The notes: generated by a model not told the origin, from the sequence alone. Numbered from the stretch's first letter, positions 1-8,980 are shown. The stretch: 22,956 bases of DNA from a virus (IMGVR_UViG_3300025138_000385:1-22956), one strand, 5' to 3'. Numbers and translations are program-made.

Positions 1-105
1 AAGTACTCTGCTGACACAGCCAAAGAGATTTACGAACAAGTGTTTTGGATCAAGGATCAGATTGAGGAGGCTGTAGCTGACTCACTGGATTTTACCAAGG
101 GCTGA
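1..105 (+). CDS. Tail assembly chaperone, C-terminal end (G-like), partial
   Basis: The window opens inside a reading frame coding 34 residues and ending with TGA at 103-105. The peptide is acidic and helical-looking (…EIYEQVFWIKDQIEEAVADS…). It lies directly before a second open frame and then the tape measure gene, the place of lambda gpG and its analogues, which chaperone the tape measure during tail assembly. The assignment rests on position and on the overlapping -1 frame; this short piece alone carries no diagnostic motif. The start lies upstream of the window. Confidence 0.6.
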   Translation, partial: KYSADTAKEIYEQVFWIKDQIEEAVADSLDFTKG

Positions 106-443
106 TTGATGACCTAGTTGAGTTTGCTGAATTTAACTTCAAACTTAATCAGCGTGATGAATCTGGAACCACCGAGAGAGAACACTTGGAACAAGTACAA
201 AGGCAGACAGGATTAGAACTAAAAGAATTGGATGGACCCGACTTCCCAACTCTTGTGGCTCATATCTGGTCTGCCTTTATTGCGTTAAGCAACTCAAGAA
301 CTGGTGGCTTTAGTGGCCCTAACCCGATAACATACGAACAAATAAAAGCATGGAAAGAACTAACTGACACGCCTATGACAGCTTGGGAAGTAGAAGCGGT
401 TAAGAGGCTTGACGGAGTTTATATGAGGGTAAACAATGGCTGA
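81..443 (+). CDS. Tail assembly chaperone frameshift extension (T-like part of GT)
   Basis: This frame is open from 81 (after an in-frame stop at 78-80) to the TGA at 441-443. It lies -1 relative to the upstream partial gene, overlapping it at 81-105. There is no ATG or GTG start: only CTG at 102, ATT at 105 and a TTG at 186 that would discard plausible coding sequence. The C-terminus (TYEQIKAWKELTDTPMTAWE, then VEAVKRLD) resembles the C-terminal part of siphovirus GT-type proteins. It is most likely made by programmed -1 ribosomal frameshifting, as with lambda gpGT, giving a fusion that recruits the tape measure. The family call comes from context and this motif. A separate 85-residue protein from TTG 186 is the alternative. 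It overlaps the tape measure start by 8 nt. Confidence 0.7.
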   Translation, partial: LTGFYQGLIDDLVEFAEFNFKLNQRDESGTTEREHLEQVQRQTGLELKELDGPDFPTLVAHIWSAFIALSNSRTGGFSGPNPITYEQIKAWKELTDTPMTAWEVEAVKRLDGVYMRVNNG

Positions 444-3072
444 TGATATCAAACTTGTTATAGACGTTGATGATAGGTCTGTAATTAAGTCCATAAAAAA
501 CCAAGAAAAACTTGAAAAAGAGATAATGGACACCGCCAAGGGTTTAAAGAGACTTAAAGACGCTCTGGCTACTGGTATGATAAGTCAGTCTAAGTTTGAT
601 AAAGGTACTGCACAAGTTAATAGCAGAATAAGTCACCTTACTAAAACTTTATATTCTGGTGCAGGGGCCATAGACCAGTGGGCTACACACGTAAACCAAG
701 CCAAGAATAAGACTAATAGGTTTGGTATGGTAGCACAACAAGTAGGTTATCAGGTTGGTGACTTCTTTGTACAGGTACAATCAGGTACTAGCGCACTTGT
801 AGCCTTTGGTCAACAGGGTACTCAGCTTGCTGGACTACTTCCCGGCGTTGCTGGTGCTGTTGTAGGTATTGGTATGTCGTTAGGCACCATGCTCCTTAAG
901 ACATTCCTAGACACCAGAGACGCAGGTAAACAACTTGAAGAAAGCGTAAAGGCTGTTGAGGAAGCACTATCTGACCTAAGTAATGTCTCTTCTATGCTAC
1001 GGGATACACTAGGCGCACCCTTTAGTGAGGCTAATACTGTACTAAGAGAGTACTTGGAACTACTTGAGAAATCTTCTGCTGCAAATGTACAAAAACAAGT
1101 ATCCTTGGCCTTTGGTGCAAAAGGTGAGTCAACTGGTATTTTAAACGAACTAGCCCTCATGGCTGAAGATATGACAGAGCCACCTTGGTGGGCAGGAGAA
1201 AAGTTCGGTGGTTCTAAAAAGGAAATTGAAGATGCCAACGAACTTCTAAGAGTCAGAGGGGAGATTGCAGAAATACTACGTGGTACGGCTGAACAACCTC
1301 GTATTATAGAAGGAACAGAAGGTCTTAGAGAACTAGGCGATGACCTACTTGCGTACTCTAAGAAGTTTAATGGGGCATTAGGGGAAAGAATTAGAACCCT
1401 GATGTTTGAAGCGGGTCTGACCAAACTTATGGTTGACGATGAAAAGGCTAAGGGTGATGCTGCTAATGATGCCTTAGAAAAACACGCTACCGAAATGGAA
1501 GCCTTCTATGATATGATTGCCAAAGAAGACAAAGACGAGGCAAAACGTAAGTCAGACCTTATGAAGAAGCAATGGGATGCTTTATACAAAAACAGAATGG
1601 AAGCTAAAAAAGCTGCTGAGGAGGCGTCCAAGAGAGAAGCAACAGCAATAGCCAGTTCAAAAGTACAAATTGAACAAGCAAGTGTAAGGCAAGCACTACA
1701 AGAAGCTGAATTACAGTACGGATCAAAGTCAATAGAGCATAGAGAGGCTCAAGTAAAAGCTGCTAAAGAACTAGCAAGAATTACTGCGGAGCAAAAGTTT
1801 ATAGCTGACGGTATTACTGACGCAGAACAAGATCAGATAGACCTGTTAGTAGAGGCTGCTGGTGAAGCAGAGGTTATGAGGCAAGCCTTAGCGGATTCTA
1901 AGATAGAAGCAGGAGGTTTAGCAAAGAACTTAAGGTCTGCGGTAAGCGCCCTTAACAGCCTTATGGGCCTAGGGGATAGTATTGACAAAGCTATAGCTGT
2001 TGCACAAGTTCGTCTAGGAACCTTGCAAATCACTGGTGACTCTAAAATGGCGGATATAGCTGCTGGGATAGAGGGTCAACGCCAAGACCTACAGAAGTTC
2101 TACGACAAAGCCTTTGAAGGTCTGAGTGCTGGAACCCCTGAGTTTAGCAAGTTGGTTGACGAACGGTTCGAAGCTAATCAGAAATTGTATGCGTTGGAGG
2201 GCTATCTAGAACTTATTGAAGAAGAGAACGATAGAATAAAAGAGTCGAATAAGTCTGGTCGTAAAGGCAAGAAAAAACCGGGCCTAATTATGACAGAAGA
2301 ACTCTTTGCTATGAAGCAGAAGCTAGACTTACAAACGGCAAGCTTAGGTAAGAGCGAAGAAGAGATTCTGTTTGAACAGAATAAGTCTCAACTGTTGTCA
2401 AAGATCACTGATCAAATGGTTGGCATGAGTGAGGTTGATAAAGCCTTCTACATACAGCAAGCAGAAGGTGCAGCAGAGTACATAACTAATAAACAACTTG
2501 AACTGATCGCACTTCAAGAGATTGAACAACAACAGGAGAAAGTAGCAGACACCATAGCTAACAGTATGGGCAATGCCTTAATGTCTATGGTTGATGGTAC
2601 TAAGTCCGTTAAAGATGCCTTTAAATCTATGGCTAGTGATATTATAAAGGATTTATATAGGATACTTGTAGTAGAACAAATGGTGAAATCAATTAAGACT
2701 GCAACACTTGGTTTCTTTGAAGATGGCGGTGTTTTTCAAGGTGGTTCCCAAGTACAAGCATATGCTGATGGTGGTGTCGTAGGCTCTCCAACTACCTTCC
2801 CTATGGCTGGTGGTCGTACAGGACTAATGGGAGAGGCTGGCCCAGAAGCTATTATGCCACTCAAGCGTGGTGCCAATGGTAAGCTAGGGGTACAGGCAGA
2901 GGGTGGTGCTGGTGACGTTGTAATTCATCAGAACTTTAACTTTACAGCTAATGGTGACGAGAGTGTTAAGAAACTTATTGCACAGGCTGCACCACAGATT
3001 GCTAGTATGACTAAGAGTTCTATCATTAGTGATCGTCGCCGTGGTGGACAAATGAAAGCAACCTTCGGGTAA
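436..3072 (+). CDS. Tail tape measure protein
   Basis: This 878-residue protein fixes tail length and is threaded through the tail tube of long-tailed phages. The N-terminal ~100 residues and residues ~340-660 are charged and coiled-coil-like, with many Lys/Glu/Gln. Residues ~118-157 form a hydrophobic Gly/Ala-rich stretch typical of the membrane-active part of tape measures. Near the C-terminus is the usual glycine-rich tail with GLMGEAGPEAIMPLKRG, a hallmark of the family. It is the largest gene after the chaperone frame, as in lambda gpH. By the rule of about 0.15 nm per residue the tail would be near 130 nm, a rough inference. No lysozyme or peptidase domain is evident. The ATG overlaps the preceding stop. 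Confidence 0.93.
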   Translation: MADDIKLVIDVDDRSVIKSIKNQEKLEKEIMDTAKGLKRLKDALATGMISQSKFDKGTAQVNSRISHLTKTLYSGAGAIDQWATHVNQAKNKTNRFGMVAQQVGYQVGDFFVQVQSGTSALVAFGQQGTQLAGLLPGVAGAVVGIGMSLGTMLLKTFLDTRDAGKQLEESVKAVEEALSDLSNVSSMLRDTLGAPFSEANTVLREYLELLEKSSAANVQKQVSLAFGAKGESTGILNELALMAEDMTEPPWWAGEKFGGSKKEIEDANELLRVRGEIAEILRGTAEQPRIIEGTEGLRELGDDLLAYSKKFNGALGERIRTLMFEAGLTKLMVDDEKAKGDAANDALEKHATEMEAFYDMIAKEDKDEAKRKSDLMKKQWDALYKNRMEAKKAAEEASKREATAIASSKVQIEQASVRQALQEAELQYGSKSIEHREAQVKAAKELARITAEQKFIADGITDAEQDQIDLLVEAAGEAEVMRQALADSKIEAGGLAKNLRSAVSALNSLMGLGDSIDKAIAVAQVRLGTLQITGDSKMADIAAGIEGQRQDLQKFYDKAFEGLSAGTPEFSKLVDERFEANQKLYALEGYLELIEEENDRIKESNKSGRKGKKKPGLIMTEELFAMKQKLDLQTASLGKSEEEILFEQNKSQLLSKITDQMVGMSEVDKAFYIQQAEGAAEYITNKQLELIALQEIEQQQEKVADTIANSMGNALMSMVDGTKSVKDAFKSMASDIIKDLYRILVVEQMVKSIKTATLGFFEDGGVFQGGSQVQAYADGGVVGSPTTFPMAGGRTGLMGEAGPEAIMPLKRGANGKLGVQAEGGAGDVVIHQNFNFTANGDESVKKLIAQAAPQIASMTKSSIISDRRRGGQMKATFG

Positions 3073-3086
3073 AGGAAGTATAACAG

Positions 3087-3674
3087 ATGGCACTGACGTA
3101 CCCACTAAGTACACCAACTACTATCGGGATTGAAAGTATTGAGTTACGTGCAGTCAATGCAGTAGCTACCTCTCAGTCTCCCTTCACGTATAAACAACAG
3201 ACTGTAGTACATGGTGGTCAAAGGTGGGAAGCCTCAGTTACTATACCATCAACAAGACGTGATCTAGCTGCTGAGTGGAAAGCTATGCTAGTAGGTCTTA
3301 GGGGTTCACAAGGGACATTCCTATTAGGTGATCCTGACTATGCTACACCAAGGGGTGATGTTAGTTCTTGTGTCGTAACTGGTACGGTTGGTGCTGACTC
3401 TGCTACTGTAGTTATGACAGGTACCCTTAAGGCTGGTGATTACATACAACTTGGGTCAGGGTCTACCTCTAAACTCTACCAAGTGTTGTTAGACCAAACA
3501 GGTGATGGTACAATACAGATATGGCCTTCACTTAGAAGTGCACACACAAGTTCCACAGCAGTGTTAAGTTCCCCTAAAGGGGTCTTTAGGTTGTTAGAGA
3601 ATGTAACCTCTTGGTCAATAAATAATGCTTCCGCTTACGGTATATCTTTTGAAGCTGTAGAAGTTATTTTATAA
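3087..3674 (+). CDS. Minor tail / tail-tip protein (M-like position)
   Basis: This 195-residue, beta-rich protein lies directly after the tape measure, where lambda places gpM and other siphophages place the distal tail protein. It begins MALTYPLSTPTTIGIESIEL and contains a segment on replacing or measuring the array (GQRWEASVTIPSTRR, GSQGTFLLGDPDYATPRG) of the type seen in small tail-tip proteins. The GTGTVGAD…GTLKAGDYIQL part (residues ~90-125) looks like a small inserted beta domain. No membrane segment or cysteine cluster is seen. The ATG is preceded by AAAGGAAG. The role in tail-tip assembly is from position and style of sequence, not a firm family match. Confidence 0.7.
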   Translation: MALTYPLSTPTTIGIESIELRAVNAVATSQSPFTYKQQTVVHGGQRWEASVTIPSTRRDLAAEWKAMLVGLRGSQGTFLLGDPDYATPRGDVSSCVVTGTVGADSATVVMTGTLKAGDYIQLGSGSTSKLYQVLLDQTGDGTIQIWPSLRSAHTSSTAVLSSPKGVFRLLENVTSWSINNASAYGISFEAVEVIL

Positions 3675-3683
3675 GGAAATACT

Positions 3684-4250
3684 ATGTCCAACTATGGCTC
3701 AAGAGACCTGACAGCTACGACAGACACTAACATAAATGCAGATACGGTTTACCCTTTCTTTGCTGTTGAACTTATTTTTGACACTGCTGCTCTTCGTATG
3801 TGGACAGGACAAGGCACTCTTCCTATATCCCCTACAGTAACGTACACTGGTGTAGGTAGCGTACTAAACATCTCAACCATTGAAGAGACCTCTGAGTTAG
3901 GCGTAAAGGGGGCTAACATAACTCTTAGTGGGGTATCTGACCCAGCCCTAGGCTTGGCACTCAGTGAGCCTTATCAGGGTCGTGTAGCTAATATCTACTT
4001 CGGTACTACTAGCGCACCAACCGAACTAAACTCAATATTCTCAGGTTACATGGATCAGATGAATATATCTGAGTCTGCTGAGACATCAAACATAGAACTC
4101 CTAGTGGAGAACAAGCTGATTGATCTTGAAAGGGCTAGGGTTTCCCGGTTTACATCTGGCTATCAGAAGTCTGTGTACCCTGCAGATTTAGGCTTAGACT
4201 TTATAGAAGATATGCAAGATAAAGATACATTGTGGGGTCGAACCAGATGA
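3684..4250 (+). CDS. Tail-tip protein (L / DUF2163-like)
   Basis: This 188-residue protein follows the M-like gene and precedes the central fibre, the place of lambda gpL or of DUF2163-type hub proteins of gene transfer agents. Features fitting that group are an opening segment on 'FFAVELIFDTAALRMWTG', a middle 'ITLSGVSDPALGLALSEPYQ', and a C-terminal 'DLGLDFIEDMQDKDTLWG' close to the usual ending of such proteins. It lacks cysteines, so the iron-sulfur cluster known from lambda gpL is absent. The start has AAGGAAATACT ahead of the ATG. Its stop overlaps the next gene's likely ATG (ATGA). Family placement is moderate. Confidence 0.68.
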   Translation: MSNYGSRDLTATTDTNINADTVYPFFAVELIFDTAALRMWTGQGTLPISPTVTYTGVGSVLNISTIEETSELGVKGANITLSGVSDPALGLALSEPYQGRVANIYFGTTSAPTELNSIFSGYMDQMNISESAETSNIELLVENKLIDLERARVSRFTSGYQKSVYPADLGLDFIEDMQDKDTLWGRTR

Positions 4251-4705
4251 TTAAGTATCAGCAAGAGTTTTTAAACCAAGTTGAAGATGACTCTAAATAC
4301 CTATTAGAATTACACTGGAATGAAATAGCACTAAACAAAGACCACATTAAGTTAAACCCTGATTGGGAATCTTACTACGAATTAGAACAAGTGGGAAAAC
4401 TTCGGATATTTACAGCCAGAAATAAAGGCACATTGGTGGGTTACTTCGTGGTTATTGTAAACAGCAACCTTCATTATAAAGACCACCTATTTGCAGCTAA
4501 CGACATAATATACTTACACAAGGACTACCGTAAAGGTTTTACTGGTATAAAGCTAATTAAGTTTGCTGAAGGGTGCTTAAGAGAAGATGGTGTCTCTGTT
4601 TTTGCAATTAATACTAAGGTGCATCAACCGTTTGATGTAGTACTTGAGAGGCTAGATTTCAATATGGTTGAACATGTATATTCTAAATACCTTGGGGGTA
4701 AATAA
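4247..4705 (+). CDS. GNAT-like N-acetyltransferase in tail module
   Basis: The 152-residue protein has the layout of GNAT acyl-CoA transferases: a beta strand pair (GTLVGYFVVIVNS), then DIIYLHKDYRKGFTGIKLIK, which matches the beta4-P-loop-alpha3 core that binds acetyl-CoA, and a C-terminal 'LERLDFNMVEHVYSKYLG' region typical of phage GNATs. A GTG at 4232 would extend it by five residues, but ATG 4247 overlaps the preceding stop as ATGA and has GGGG about 9 nt upstream, so it is preferred. It sits where lambda has K and I. Base composition is lower in GC than its neighbours (two 60-nt lines counted at 32-35% GC against 45% just downstream). Substrate unknown; it could modify a tail or host protein. 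Confidence 0.75.
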   Translation: MIKYQQEFLNQVEDDSKYLLELHWNEIALNKDHIKLNPDWESYYELEQVGKLRIFTARNKGTLVGYFVVIVNSNLHYKDHLFAANDIIYLHKDYRKGFTGIKLIKFAEGCLREDGVSVFAINTKVHQPFDVVLERLDFNMVEHVYSKYLGGK

Positions 4706-4707
4706 CT

Positions 4708-7665
4708 ATGGGCGTGGTTGCTTTAGGAGCGTTGGCAAGTTCAACAACACTTACCTTCTCTGTCTATACAGGGTTTGGATTAACGTTCTCAGCAAGTGCA
4801 TTTGCCATAAATGTTGCCCTTGGCCTAGCCCTAAACGCCCTTACCCCCAAGCCTAAAGCATCTGGTGCTAATCGTGGTTATCAGGTAAACGCAAGAGGTT
4901 CAGCACTAGACCATCAGATTATATATGGTAAGATGCGTGTTGGTGGGGCTGTAGTATATGACGAGTCTACAGGGGCTAACAATAGATTCTTTCATCGTAT
5001 TATTGCTGTTGCTGGTCATGAAGTTGAATCATTTGATAAGATATATATTAACGACCAAGAAGTAACCTTAGACGCTAGTGGTAATGTAATTTCCCCAGCG
5101 AATTACGTTAAGACTACGCAGACTAGGGTTAAGTATAGCACTGGCGATGGAAACGATGCGTGGCGGGTCAACACCACAACCACATACCTAGTCAGGTTTA
5201 AGTTTCATAACGGGTCTTCAACCCAACCAGCAGATACTGACCTTGTAGCAGAGTCCCAAAATTGGACCTCAGACCACAAGCTGTCAGGTATAGCCTACAT
5301 GTATGTGCGTCTTCAACACGATGCTGGCGCCTTCCCCAATGGTATGCCCACTATTACAGCAGAAGTTAAAGGCAAGAAAGTATATAACCCCGCTACCTCT
5401 ACAACTGCATGGTCAGATAACCCAGCCCTGTGCTTACGAGACTACTTGACCTCAAGCTACGGTCTAAGTGAGGAAGCTGCTAACATTGATAACACTCTTG
5501 TAAATAGTGCTGTTATTGTGTGTGATACACTTGTAGGTAGCCCTGAAGCTAAGAAATATACTTGTAATGGTACTTTCACTACTGCACTAACACCCTATGA
5601 ATTGATAAGTGATCTATTAACTTGTATGGGTGGCTCATTGTGGTACTCTCAAGGTAAGTGGCGTATGAAACCTGCTTACTGGACAAGTACAGTTATGGAC
5701 TTAGACGAGAATGATTTTCGTTCTAGTGTAGATGTAAGCACAAGGCATTCACGCAGAGATAACTTTAATACTGTCAAGGGTACTTTTCGAGGTCCAGAGT
5801 CTAACTTTCAGGTCACTGACTACCCACAGGTTCCTGAAAACACAGTCGCAAACCCCAACCCCCTCCTCGCCGTTGACGGTGGACAAGAGTCTGTTGCTGA
5901 CGTAGACTTACCCTTTACTGATAATAGTATAGAAGCAAGACGTATTGCTAGGATTAGCTTAGAGAGCAACCGACAACAACTTACTATCAACGCAGCCTTT
6001 GGCCTTAGAACTTTAGGGTTACAGGTTGGTGACAATTTAAGAATTACTAACACTAGGTTTGGTTGGACTGACAAAGAGTTTCAAGTGTTATCTTGGTCGT
6101 TTGGTCTTACAGATGGACTTGATCTGCAAGTCAACATGACCCTAAGAGAAACTGCTGAATCTGTGTATGATGAGGTAGACGATGGTGTAGTATATGAAAG
6201 AGATAACACTACTTTGTTGTCACCTTTTGAAGTACCTAACCTTGGCATAAATATTAGTACTGAATTAAGGACGGTAAAGGGTAAGACCCTTGGTGTTCTT
6301 CTAATTGACATTAACAACACAGACAACACCCTAGGTACAGCAGAGGTAGAGATTAGAAAGTCCTTAGTTGAGTTTGATGAAGCTGACTACACCTCTGTAG
6401 CAACTGTGGGTGCCTTTGTAGGTACAGAGAGGGTTGAGGTTGTTGCCATAGAGGAAACTCTTTACGACATAAGGGCTAGTGCTACTAACTTACTTGGTGT
6501 ACATGGTGAGTATAACACCATACTTAATTACCCTGTACAAACCTTGAGTGTACCTCCAGCAGATGTAACTAACTTTGATGGTAACGTAGTAGGTAGTAAT
6601 CTGTTCTTAAGTTGGACACCAGTAGCTGACCTAGACTTAGCACATTACATCATCAGGTACTCTCACCTAACTAGCGGGGCAGTCTATTCAGAGGCTGAAA
6701 ACATAGCACAAGTACCTGTAGGCAGTAGTACCCTTGCTTTACAGAATGCTGGTGTAGGTACATACTTTATTAAGGCTGTAGATGATACAACAAGTGGGTC
6801 TAACGCCTCTGTAAACCCTGCTGTGTTTGTAGTTACCTCTATAGGGCTTGGAGACCTTAATGTTGTAGCTACCCTTGCAGAGAACCCATCTTTTGCTGGT
6901 GTTAAATCTGGGGTATCTATTAATAACCAAGGGTACTTAGAACTAGCAGAAAGTTTTAAGTTTGACTCTGCTACAGGATTATTTGATGACAGGGGTCAAG
7001 ACACAGACCCTGTAGGACTCTTTGATGACTTTTCTGGGTATGATTCTTCTGGCATATACTACTTTAGCAATGACCTTGACTTAGGACAAAAGTACACAAG
7101 CCGCTTAAACTTCTCCTTTACAAGCACAAGGTTTGACAGGACAGCTAATTTTGACAGTGCTACAGGTAACTTTGATGATAGGGGTGATGGTGTTGCCTTT
7201 TTTGACGGTGATCCTACCGCCTTTAGTGATACTTCTGTTTCCCTACAATTAAGGCATACAGACGATGATCCTACAGGTACGCCTACTTGGTCTGATTGGC
7301 AAGCATTTTCTGTATCTGACATAACAGCTAGGGCCTTTGAGTTTAGGCTAGTATTATCATCCACAGACACTAATGTTACTCCTGTCGTAAGTGCTTTGTC
7401 AGCAACAATAGATATGCAGGATAGGACTACCTCTGGCAGTGATATAACCTTTACAGGAACAACTAATGTTACCTTTGATGATGCCTTTGCAGCTACACCA
7501 GCTATAGGTATATCCCTAGCTAACTTAACTGATGGTGACAGATATACAATAACAAACAAGACCCGAACTGGGTTCACTATAAACACTTTTACTGGGGGAT
7601 CAGCAAGCACCAATGCAGTGACCCTAGACTATGTAGCTAAGGGCTACGGAAAGGAACTAACATAA
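4708..7665 (+). CDS. Central tail fibre / host specificity protein (J-like)
   Basis: This 985-residue protein is the J-type central tip protein that caps the tail and contacts the host. Residues 1-50 are hydrophobic with Gly/Ala, as in other J proteins. Then 'DHQIIYGKMRVGGAVVYDES' (residues ~70-90) and 'HRIIAVAGHEVESFDKIYIN' match the conserved hub domains. A fibronectin type III-like domain lies at ~614-708 (SNLFLSWTPVADLDLAHYII). Beyond it are near-duplicate acidic segments (FDSATGxFDDRG at residues 752 and 815) and a C-terminal beta-rich end (DGDRYTITNKTRTGFTI…). GGGGGT lies 9 nt before the ATG. The C-terminal third probably determines receptor choice, by analogy with lambda J. Confidence 0.9.
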   Translation: MGVVALGALASSTTLTFSVYTGFGLTFSASAFAINVALGLALNALTPKPKASGANRGYQVNARGSALDHQIIYGKMRVGGAVVYDESTGANNRFFHRIIAVAGHEVESFDKIYINDQEVTLDASGNVISPANYVKTTQTRVKYSTGDGNDAWRVNTTTTYLVRFKFHNGSSTQPADTDLVAESQNWTSDHKLSGIAYMYVRLQHDAGAFPNGMPTITAEVKGKKVYNPATSTTAWSDNPALCLRDYLTSSYGLSEEAANIDNTLVNSAVIVCDTLVGSPEAKKYTCNGTFTTALTPYELISDLLTCMGGSLWYSQGKWRMKPAYWTSTVMDLDENDFRSSVDVSTRHSRRDNFNTVKGTFRGPESNFQVTDYPQVPENTVANPNPLLAVDGGQESVADVDLPFTDNSIEARRIARISLESNRQQLTINAAFGLRTLGLQVGDNLRITNTRFGWTDKEFQVLSWSFGLTDGLDLQVNMTLRETAESVYDEVDDGVVYERDNTTLLSPFEVPNLGINISTELRTVKGKTLGVLLIDINNTDNTLGTAEVEIRKSLVEFDEADYTSVATVGAFVGTERVEVVAIEETLYDIRASATNLLGVHGEYNTILNYPVQTLSVPPADVTNFDGNVVGSNLFLSWTPVADLDLAHYIIRYSHLTSGAVYSEAENIAQVPVGSSTLALQNAGVGTYFIKAVDDTTSGSNASVNPAVFVVTSIGLGDLNVVATLAENPSFAGVKSGVSINNQGYLELAESFKFDSATGLFDDRGQDTDPVGLFDDFSGYDSSGIYYFSNDLDLGQKYTSRLNFSFTSTRFDRTANFDSATGNFDDRGDGVAFFDGDPTAFSDTSVSLQLRHTDDDPTGTPTWSDWQAFSVSDITARAFEFRLVLSSTDTNVTPVVSALSATIDMQDRTTSGSDITFTGTTNVTFDDAFAATPAIGISLANLTDGDRYTITNKTRTGFTINTFTGGSASTNAVTLDYVAKGYGKELT
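6961..6996 (+). repeat. Internal repeat in J-like gene, copy 1
   Basis: Codes FDSATGLFDDRG (residues 752-763 of the J-like protein). It matches a second copy at 7150-7185 with 29 of 36 bases and 11 of 12 residues identical. A degenerate third piece (LFDDFSGYDSSG) follows at about 7018-7053. These look like tandem structural units in the distal part of the fibre hub. Confidence 0.7.
7150..7185 (+). repeat. Internal repeat in J-like gene, copy 2
   Basis: Codes FDSATGNFDDRG (residues 815-826), 63 residues after copy 1, with the same reading frame. The spacing between them holds a beta-rich segment (DLDLGQKYTSRLNFSFTSTR), so the repeating unit may be about 63 residues, with the acidic FDD pair possibly binding metal ions (inference). 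Confidence 0.7.
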
Positions 7666-8687
7666 TGTCGCAATATTCTTTTAGTGGCAACACTGTCGTA
7701 AACCAAAGTTTCCCAGATACTAGGACAGCTTTAAACTCTGCGTATGCGGCCTTAGCTTCTAACTCTAGTGGGGACAACGACCCTACTTCAGTAGCTGGTG
7801 GTAGCCTATCCACAGTACAGCATCAGTGGTGGTACGACAGTACTAACAACAAACTAATGCTTAGGAATGACGCCAATAATGCTTGGATAGAGATAGCGAC
7901 TATAGATGAAACCTCTGGTAATGTGTTGTCTATTACTACTCAGGGATTAACTCTTGGTGCTACAGCACTAACCGCCACAGGCGCAGAAATAAATAAGTTA
8001 TCTGGTGCAACTGTCAGTACTACTGAACTTAACCAACTTGATGCTATTACTAGGGGGTCTATCCTTTACGGTAATGCCTCTGGTGCTACTGCTCGGTTAG
8101 CTAAAGGTGCAGCCGATACAGTTCTTACCTCAGATGGTACAGACATTAGCTGGCAAGCTGCATCTTCTGGTGGTGGTGGCCGCACTTTAATCTCAACTAC
8201 CACTATATCCGACGATGCTAATGTACTAATTGAGGGTCTGGATAGCACTTATGGCCACTATCAATTTGTTATATCAGACTACTTGAATGCAACTGGCAAT
8301 AATAGTGGCTTACTTCTGCGTTATAAGTCGGGCGGGTCCGTAGATACGGGCACAAATTACAAGTATACGAATATAAGAACGATAGAGAGCTCATCCAGCA
8401 TAACCATCTATAATGTAAATTCAAGTTATATTGAATTAAACAAATATAATGCTACTGCAGCACCAGAAGCATCGCTAATTGTATTTGATATTTTTAACGC
8501 CGGGGACGGTACAAACAATACCACAGGGTTCTCAATGTCCATAAGCCCCAACTCTGCTACCCTTGGGTTTACCGTTTTTCGCAACACCTTTGTCTACGAG
8601 CCTGCCACAGCAGTTACAGGCGTCCAGTTTGTAGGAAGTTCCGGAAACATGGGGTCAGGAACAATTAAACTTTACGGTATAAGTTAG
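7665..8687 (+). CDS. Distal tail fibre protein
   Basis: This 340-residue protein starts on a TAATG overlap with the J-like stop and has AAGGA about 9 nt upstream. The N-terminal half contains the recurring marine-phage fibre pattern: WWYDSTNNKLMLRN, LTATGAEINKLSGATVSTTE, LNQLDAITRGSILYGNASGA and VLTSDGTDISWQA. A glycine-rich hinge (SGGGGRTL, residues ~166-173) leads to a beta-rich C-terminal domain ending in SGTIKLYGIS, a common terminal module of fibres. The C-terminal half uses different codons and fewer of the phage's favoured repeats, which suggests module exchange. Likely receptor binding; which domain binds is inference. Confidence 0.82.
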   Translation: MSQYSFSGNTVVNQSFPDTRTALNSAYAALASNSSGDNDPTSVAGGSLSTVQHQWWYDSTNNKLMLRNDANNAWIEIATIDETSGNVLSITTQGLTLGATALTATGAEINKLSGATVSTTELNQLDAITRGSILYGNASGATARLAKGAADTVLTSDGTDISWQAASSGGGGRTLISTTTISDDANVLIEGLDSTYGHYQFVISDYLNATGNNSGLLLRYKSGGSVDTGTNYKYTNIRTIESSSSITIYNVNSSYIELNKYNATAAPEASLIVFDIFNAGDGTNNTTGFSMSISPNSATLGFTVFRNTFVYEPATAVTGVQFVGSSGNMGSGTIKLYGIS

Positions 8688-8698
8688 GGGAGACTAAT

Positions 8699-8980
8699 AT
8701 GCCAAGATTTCATAATATAAACGGTGAGCGAGTGCAGTTTACCGCAGCCGAAGAAACTGCTCGTGATGCAGAAGAACAAGCATGGGCAGACGGAGCAAAT
8801 GACAGGGCGGCTGAACAAGTGCGTGAAGAAAGGGACATTAAGTTAGCTGAAACTGATTGGATGGCCTCTAGCGACCTTACCATGTCCTCTGAGTGGGTCT
8901 CCTATAGGTCTTCTCTTAGGGATGTACCTGCCCAAGAAGGGTTTCCTAATACAATAACTTGGCCCACTAAACCATCTTAA
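8699..8980 (+). CDS. Small tail-fibre assembly / chaperone-like protein
   Basis: This 93-residue protein follows the fibre gene. Residues ~45-93 read RDIKLAETDWMASSDLTM…WVSYRSSLRDVPAQEGFPNT…WPTKP, close to the pattern 'RDxxLxxxDW…W..YR..LRD.P.Q.GFP..I.WP..P' of the phage tail assembly chaperone family (Phage_tail_APC-like, Pfam PF16778). The N-terminal part (MPRFHNINGERVQFTAAEET) is the usual lead-in. Its role in fibre folding is by family and position; structural attachment is another possibility. GGGGAGACTAAT precedes the ATG. Confidence 0.75.
   Translation: MPRFHNINGERVQFTAAEETARDAEEQAWADGANDRAAEQVREERDIKLAETDWMASSDLTMSSEWVSYRSSLRDVPAQEGFPNTITWPTKPS

Noticed and set aside
822-1424. 200-residue minus-strand frame inside the tape measure gene
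   Set aside because: Low-complexity Ser/Pro-rich reading, no ribosome site, opposite to the clearly coding tape measure.
7059-7613. 184-residue minus-strand frame inside the J-like gene
   Set aside because: Opposes a gene with conserved J features; composition typical of antisense frames.
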